Below, in pieces: positions 56,931 to 64,000 of a DNA stretch of 64,000 nucleotides. Positions within the stretch are counted from its first letter, which is position 1. Every line of letters starts with the position of its first letter. The position numbers were made by a program, and so were the translations under genes. The notes under the pieces were generated by a model. That model had not been told where the DNA came from, searched no databases, and was given only the letters and a program-made list of their open reading frames with translations. Source of the stretch: Piromyces finnis (lineage: Eukaryota; Neocallimastigomycota; Neocallimastigomycetes; Neocallimastigales; Neocallimastigaceae). The stretch is from NCBI GenBank assembly GCA_002104945.1, contig MCFH01000003.1, positions 1,240,001 through 1,304,000 of the forward strand. The letters run 5' to 3'.

Positions 56931-59900
56931 ATGGCAAATATGTTTGATTCTGATGGTGAAGAGGAAGTTACCCTCACCATCAATGAAAAATTCGCTGACA
57001 AATACGAAAAAAGAAAACAAAATGAAGAATTAACAAGATGTAATTTTTATTTATTTATTAATATTTAAATATATATATTTTAAAATGAAATAATACCAAA
57101 TAAAAATAGTAAAACGGGAAATTTTTAAAATTAAGATTTCATTTAATGATTTTATAAAATTACATTTCATTCGATAATCCATTTTTTGCATGAATTGGAA
57201 AAAAATAAAACAAATATTATACGTTAATAGAAATATTTATAAATTGAGTTGGATTTTTTTTATAAATTAATTTTAGTAATTAATTTAACAACAACAACAA
57301 CAATAACAATATAATAATAATAATAAAAATAAAAAAGAAAACCAATTAAGAAATTGTCTTTTTATAAAAATAATACTTTTCAAGAATTTTTTTTATTTTA
57401 ATAATCATCCCTAGTTATTGTATCATTTAATTTAATAGGAATATTATTCTAATATTTTAATTCTTTTTAAAATAAAAAATTGAAATTTTTATTGAAAAAT
57501 AGTAAAAGAAAAGTACGGAAATCTTGATGAAAAGAAATTACAATCAGCTGTTGAACGTAAGAAGCAATATTCAAAAGATATTAATGATGCTTCTATTTTT
57601 GACTCTGATGATGAAAGTACTTCTGAAGAAGAAGATGAATATGGTGAATTAATTACACCAGAAGTTGATGCTCAAATTATGAAAACTATTCTTAAGGTAA
57701 AAGCTCACGATAAAGATATTTACGATTCTGAAAAGAAATTCTTCTCAGGTAATATATTTCAGATAAAATCAATCATAATTTTTTTTTTAAAAAAAGAAAT
57801 AATGTATTTTAAAATTTATAAAAAACTAATAACTTACCATATATAATATATTATTATTATATTATTAAATTAATAAAATTTATATTTTAATAAAAAGAAC
57901 AAGAAATGGAAAAAGCTCGTCAATTATGGAAAGAAAAACAAGAAAAACAAAAAGTAATCAAATAATGTTATTAATTTATATATTCTACAATTGCATTATC
58001 ATCATTAACTCAACCAAACATATGGAATACTAATCATAAATATTCATTTCTTCAAATTTCATATATATATATAAATTTTAAAAAAGGCTGAAAAACCAAT
58101 GCATTTAAAAGATTACCATAGAAAGGTTTTATTAGGTGAAATTAAGGATGATGAAGAAGGCGAAGAAAAAAAAGAAAAAACATTTGTTGAAGAACAAAAC
58201 GATTTAAAGAAAGATTTTATTGTAAGCATTTCAAAAGTTTATAAAGCAGAAAAACAATATATAATTTCGAATATAAGAATGTATTGGGAGAAATAGTTAA
58301 TAATTTTATATTTTTAATATATATTTTCCAAAATTTTAATAACAATAGAATGAAGCTAATAATGTTGATGATGATATGGACTCTTTCTTCACATTAAAGA
58401 AAAAGACAAAGGAAGAAGAAGCACAAGAAGAAGAAGATTATAAAACTTTCTTATTAGAAAATATGGCTGATGTAAGCTATTTTTTTTTTTTTAGAATAAA
58501 TCTTTTTTATTTAAATATTTAAATGCATACTTATTCATCTCCTTTATAAACCTATTGGTTTGTTTGATAGGCTGATAATCCAAATGCTCTTCAAGAATGG
58601 AAAACCTACAAAGATAATCCAAATGTTGATAAGAATGAAGCCTTTTTAATGGAGTAATTATTATATTTTTTATACCAAAATAATAAAATCATCTAATTTT
58701 AAACAAATCCAAATGGCATAACCACTATTATTAATATGATTTAAATGTTTTTTTCCCATATATAAAGTTACATTTTAAATCGTGGTTGGATTGAGAAGGA
58801 TAAGAAAAAGAATCCTTTCTCTCTTGATACTGAAGAAATATCCGATGATGAAGAAGAAGTTGATAAGGCTGATAGATTTGAATCACAATATAACTTTAGA
58901 TTTGAAGAAGAGTAATTGAATTATTATTATTATTATTATTTTTTATACCATGCTATTTAAATTATTACAAGATAATACCAATTAATGAATAAGTAATAAA
59001 ATGAATTGTTACTAAAATATTTAATGTATATTTATATATTTATAATACAGAGGTGGTACTCAATTAATTACCCACTCTCGTAATATTGAAGATTCTATGA
59101 GAAGAAAGAATAACTCCAGAAAACAAAAGAGAGAAAATGTTAAACAAAGAAAATTGGAAGAAAAGAATCGCCGTGAAGAAGAATTAAAGCGTTTAAAGAA
59201 CTTAAAGAAACAAGAAATTATTAATAAGCTTAAGCAAATTCAAGAAATTACCGGAAATAAGAGTAAGAATAAAAAAATAACAATAACAATATATATATTT
59301 ATTTTATAATAAAATAAAATTATACCCTTTTTTAAGGATTAATTATTCATCCCTGTCAATCATATCCATAATTGATAATAATTATTAATACATATCATTT
59401 CTCCTTTCATTTTTTTATTAACTTTATTTAATAGATGTTGGTTTTGATGATATTGATCTTGATGGTGATTTCAACCAAGAAGAATATGATAAAAAGATGG
59501 AAAATATTTTCAATGATGAATATTATAATGATGAAGACGCTAACATTAAGCCAGAATTTGCTGATGATATTGATATTGATGATATTGTACCAAAGGAAGA
59601 ATACAATAATACCAATGAAGAAGAAGGTAATGATGGTTATGATGAAAATGCTGAAGCTTATCCAGAAGAACAATATAATGCCAATGCCAATGCCAATGAT
59701 GATGATTTTATCATGGATGCTGATTACTTACCAGGTGGTCAATATTACAATACTAATGAAACTGGAAAGAAGAAGAGTAAGTTTTTTTTTCTTTTTTTCA
59801 CTGTCTTTCTATTTGTTGATAAAAAAGGAGTAGTAATTCCTATACAATTTAATATATAGACTTTGACATATTCTATAATTTTAAAACATTTATTATTATT

Positions 59901-61037
59901 ATTATTTTAATATTTTAATTAACAAATTATAACTATAATAATTACATAAATATAGAATTAAGTAAAAAACAATTAAAGAAAGAAAAGAAATTAGCAAAAA
60001 AGAAGCAAAAGCAATTAGCTAATCAAGTACCAGATGCTGATCCAAATAAATCATTAAATGAATACCTTGATGAATACTATCAATTAGATTATGAAGATAT
60101 GGTAAGTTTTTTTTTTCATTTCTTTTTTAAAAAAAATAGAGTATATAAATGTTTGCATAAATTAATAAAATATATTTTTATTTATTAATTTTTTCTTCAT
60201 TTCATAATGTATGAATGTATTATTATTGAATTATACAATATTAATGCTTAATAAAAATTTTAGATTGGTGATACTCCAACTCGTTTCAAGTATGCAAAGG
60301 TTAAACCAGAAAACTATGGTTTATCTGCTATTGAAATTTTACTTGCTGATGATAAAGATCTTAATGAATATATTTCACTTAAGAAACTTGCTCCGTATGT
60401 ATTTCTTTTTTTTTTTTTTTTCATTAAAATATTATAAATGAAAGTAATAATAATTTATAAGGATTTAAATATTTATTTATAATCATCATCATCATCATTA
60501 TTTTTATAAATAATTTTTATATTTTCTAATATATATTTTTTATTATTATTTTTGGTAATAGACATCGTTCAGAAGAACGTCAAATGAAGGATGAAATCAA
60601 GTTTAATAAGTCAAAGAAGAAGAGATTAAGTGCCTTCCGTAAATCTCTTGAAGAACAAATGAATCAAATCTACGATGAAGAAAATCAACAACAACAAGAA
60701 GATAATTATGGTAAAAAGAATAAAAAGAAGCATGATAAAAAGGATGAATCTGGAGAAAAGAATAAAAAGAAGCGTTCAAGAAAGAAGGCAAAACTTGGTA
60801 AATATATTTATACATTTATGAATAAGATATACCTATAATTATATAATTATAAAATAGTTACATAATTATTATTGCATATTAACCACATTATTTTATTTAT
60901 TTATTTATTATTATTATTATTCTACATTTAATAATAATACTTGTAAACTTATAGATGAATCATCAAATGATAAGAAAAAATCAAAGAAGGGTAAATCAGG
61001 TATTTCCTCTGATAGACTTGCTTCTTATGGGGTTTAA
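56931..61037 (+). CDS. KRI1: KRI1, 40S ribosome biogenesis factor
   Basis: Thirteen exons: 56931-57039, 57503-57748, 57898-57953, 58087-58221, 58349-58471, 58571-58653, 58768-58911, 59051-59262, 59435-59776, 59956-60101, 60264-60394, 60562-60797 and 60955-61037. They sum to 2046 nt (681 residues). Family landmarks are the early SIFDSDDE acidic stretch, the KPMHLKDYHRKVLL segment, EFLMDYILNRGW-type text (here AFLMDYILNRGWIEKD), the Arg/Lys-rich helix after SMRRKNNSRK, and the conserved C-terminal block GDTPTRFKYAKVKPENYGLS. KRI1 acts in the nucleolus with KRR1 in early 40S assembly. Acidic and Lys-rich blocks alternate throughout. Most introns are 60-180 nt; intron 1 is 463. Confidence 0.96.
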
Positions 61038-61787
61038 TTTTTTTTTTCTATTTAGAAAGATAGTAGTTGCTTTTCAAAATCATCGAAATACCATTTATAT
61101 ATAAAAACAAACATGAAAAACTGTTAATACCTTCATGATTTTATTTTTACTACTATTACTACTACAAATAAAAATAATCATAAATCATTACTAATTTATC
61201 TTAATTTAATATATATATAAAATCAATATTTATTTTTTTAATTTTTAAATTTTAATAAAAAAAGGACTTTTTTCCTTTTTTTTTTTTTTTTTTTTTTTTT
61301 TCATCTTCTTATTTATATTTATTTTTAGTAATAAATAATAGACCTTTTTATTTTTATTTTACTTTTTTTTTTTTTTTTTTAATACTCTTTATATTATTTT
61401 CACTTTTATCTTTAATATATTTATTATATTTATATTTAAATAAACAAAACATCATTAATAAATAATTAAATGTTAAATCAACATTTTAATAACTTTTTTT
61501 TATTTTTTTTAAAGGGTATTTTGTAAATTCCTTTTTTCTCTTTATCTTTTTATATTTAAATTAAATGATATTTTCAACTACAAATGTGTAGTTTTTTTTT
61601 TTATAGTTTAGTATTATTATAAAGAAAATAATGTTTGGGTATACTTTTTAATAAGTTGATACATAAATTAATAATTTTATATATTTATATATTTTGTTTA
61701 TTTATATATTTATTTTCTTTTTTATTCTATTAATTTATTTACATTACTATTTATTTATGTTTGATTTTTTAAGATTTTCCATTTTAG
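61038..61787. other. intergenic or unread upstream exons
   Basis: About 750 bases, T-rich. If the HECT gene is complete its N-terminal exons should be here, but I could not recognise any. Confidence 0.4.
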
Positions 61788-62714
<927 letters not shown>

Positions 62715-62873
62715 AAAAATTTCATATTGATTATTAATTAAAAAATAAAAAATACAATGATAATTTTTTTTTTTTTTTTTTTCAATATTATTATTTTTAC
62801 ACATAAAATGTTATTAATTTTTAATACTTTAATTTTATATAATTTTATTTCATATTAAGACTTTGTGATAAAA

Positions 62874-62874
<1 letters not shown>

Positions 62875-62906
<32 letters not shown>

Positions 62907-62938
62907 AATTAATTAATTAATTAATTAATTAATTAATA
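62875..62938. repeat. (AAAT)n(AATT)n simple repeat
   Basis: Tetranucleotide AATA units change to AATT units in the convergent spacer between the HECT exons and the helicase. Confidence 0.9.
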
Positions 62939-62972
62939 ATAATTCTTTTATAATTAAAAAATCTTTTTTACT

Positions 62973-64000
62973 CTAAGTCTTTAATTCATTAATTAAATTT
63001 TTGATACAATTATTTATTGATGATTCATTAATACTAAGATTTGCCAATATTTTTACCACTTCTTTTTCTTTCTTTTCTAATACAGTTTTTATTATTTCTT
63101 TTTTCTTTTTTCTTTCTTCTTTTTTCTTTTTCTTTTCTTCTTGCTTCTTATTCCTTATTTCTTGTTTCTTTTTCTTTTCTTCTTGCTTCTTCTTCTTTTC
63201 TTCTTGTTTCTTTATTTCTTCTTTTTCCTTTTCCTCCTTTTCTTTTTTCTTTTCTTCTTGTTTCTTTTTCTCTTCTTCTTCTTTTTCTTCATTTATTACT
63301 TCTTCGAAAAAGTCTTTTGGCATGACATTCTTTGGGAAACTATGATAAAATTTGAAATAATTATTAGCTTCTTCGGTGAAACATCCCATGCTTTTAATAT
63401 CATTAATCACTTTATTCCAATTTTCATCCATTTTAAGAGTGGTAGAATTTCCAAAAATAATAAGTGATTTACGTGCACGTGTAATAGCAACATTTAGTCT
63501 TCTTTTATCACGAAGGAATCCAATTTGATTAGTTCTGGAACGAACAGTAGATAGAATAACAATATCACTTTCTTGACCTTGATATCCATCAACTGTAAGA
63601 ACACTAATGAAATCAAGAATATTGGCTTTCATGAATTCATCCATGAATTTTTTATTATCTAAATTAATTTGCTTTTCATAAAATTGAATAGTCATATCAT
63701 TAAGATTATTTATGAATCGTGTTCTTTCTTCATTAAAATATTTTATCAATTTTCTTTTAATTAATGAAACTTGAGCATTATATGGTGATATAATAGCTAT
63801 TTTTTTATTGAAATAAAGATCAGGATATCTATGAAGTAGTTCAACAACACAATTTAAAACTTGAGTAGCTTCTGATTCATTACAACTAGAAGATGAATTA
63901 TTATCAGAAATACTTCCTTTTCCCATTTTACCTGATATATTAAAGAATTGAACTGGTCCTAATTTATAATCATACTTACACCATGGACCAATCCATTCTT
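62973..64000 (-). CDS. SEN1/UPF1-type superfamily 1 helicase, C-terminal part
   Basis: The frame is open from the window's right edge to a TAG at 62973, about 342 residues, so the N-terminal half is missing. From the edge it reads EWIGPWC, LGPVQFFNISG, then KKIAIISPYNAQV (motif IV region), DGYQGQESDIVILSTVRS (motif V) and FLRDKRRLNVAITRARKSLI (motif VI). These are the RecA2 motifs of SEN1-like RNA/DNA helicases. The ATG at 63926 is internal. After the helicase core comes a 70-residue Lys/Glu-rich segment of KKQEEKKK repeats, likely a single charged helix, and a short closing helix. SEN1 proteins act in transcription termination and R-loop removal. Assignment to SEN1 proper rather than a paralogue cannot be made without the N-terminus. 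Confidence 0.92.
   Translation of the reverse strand, partial: EWIGPWCKYDYKLGPVQFFNISGKMGKGSISDNNSSSSCNESEATQVLNCVVELLHRYPDLYFNKKIAIISPYNAQVSLIKRKLIKYFNEERTRFINNLNDMTIQFYEKQINLDNKKFMDEFMKANILDFISVLTVDGYQGQESDIVILSTVRSRTNQIGFLRDKRRLNVAITRARKSLIIFGNSTTLKMDENWNKVINDIKSMGCFTEEANNYFKFYHSFPKNVMPKDFFEEVINEEKEEEEKKKQEEKKKEKEEKEKEEIKKQEEKKKKQEEKKKKQEIRNKKQEEKKKKKEERKKKKEIIKTVLEKKEKEVVKILANLSINESSINNCIKNLINELKT

Noticed and set aside
63001-63467. Phe/Ser/Leu-rich + strand frames
   Set aside because: Antisense of the Lys/Glu-rich segment of the SEN1-type helicase.

Overview
The window is very AT-rich nuclear DNA from a eukaryote, most likely an anaerobic gut fungus (Neocallimastigomycota) or a close zoosporic relative. 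Four things point there. The genes are intron-rich, sit in intergenic DNA of extreme AT content, and share it with trinucleotide microsatellites hundreds of bases long. A class IV-type chitin synthase marks a fungus. Delta-tubulin marks a lineage that still builds flagella with triplet-microtubule basal bodies. A frataxin with an N-terminal presequence marks an Fe-S-cluster-making mitochondrion or hydrogenosome. The species assignment is inference; the gene content is read directly.

Layout, left to right. 1-3.6 kb: the 3' end of an unrecognised + gene facing a frame-broken minus-strand gene that resembles the C-terminal part of RNF213. 4.9-8.8 kb: a nine-exon minus gene encoding an FYVE zinc finger followed by ARM-like repeats, with exons of 11 and 6 nt. 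11.7-12.3 kb: a SINE-like retroposon with a perfect 15-bp target duplication, then a long (TTTA)n tract. 12.4-14.0 kb: a Cof-type HAD phosphatase. 15.4-17.8 kb: a tiny membrane protein, relic-looking coding pieces, and a secreted protein resembling a subtilisin propeptide without the protease. 18.3-19.7 kb: the checkpoint protein MAD2 in seven exons. 23.4-30.3 kb: a 2208-residue chitin synthase. 31.2-34.2 kb: the chromatin reader EAF3/MRG15. 35.9-38.2 kb: the CAF1/POP2 deadenylase. 40.9-41.7 kb: a small tail-anchored-looking protein. 43.1-44.3 kb: frataxin. 46.1-47.5 kb: beta-tubulin. 51.4-53.1 kb: a UCH-family deubiquitinase. 53.4-56.3 kb: delta-tubulin. 56.9-61.0 kb: KRI1. 61.8-62.7 kb: exons for a HECT ligase C-lobe. 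63.0-64.0 kb: the C-terminal half of a SEN1-type helicase, running off the end.

Most of these are unlinked housekeeping genes: spindle checkpoint, microtubules, cell wall, chromatin, mRNA decay, ubiquitin, ribosome biogenesis and Fe-S metabolism. I see no operon-like or defence-like cluster. Exon structures were deduced by hand from GT-AG signals and frame continuity; for the recognised multi-exon genes all exons sum to an intact frame unless noted. The least ordinary features are micro-exons (6-16 nt) inside conserved motifs, giant microsatellites inside introns, the SINE-like element, and gene pieces (RNF213-like, HECT C-lobe, protease propeptide) that look like relics or fragments.
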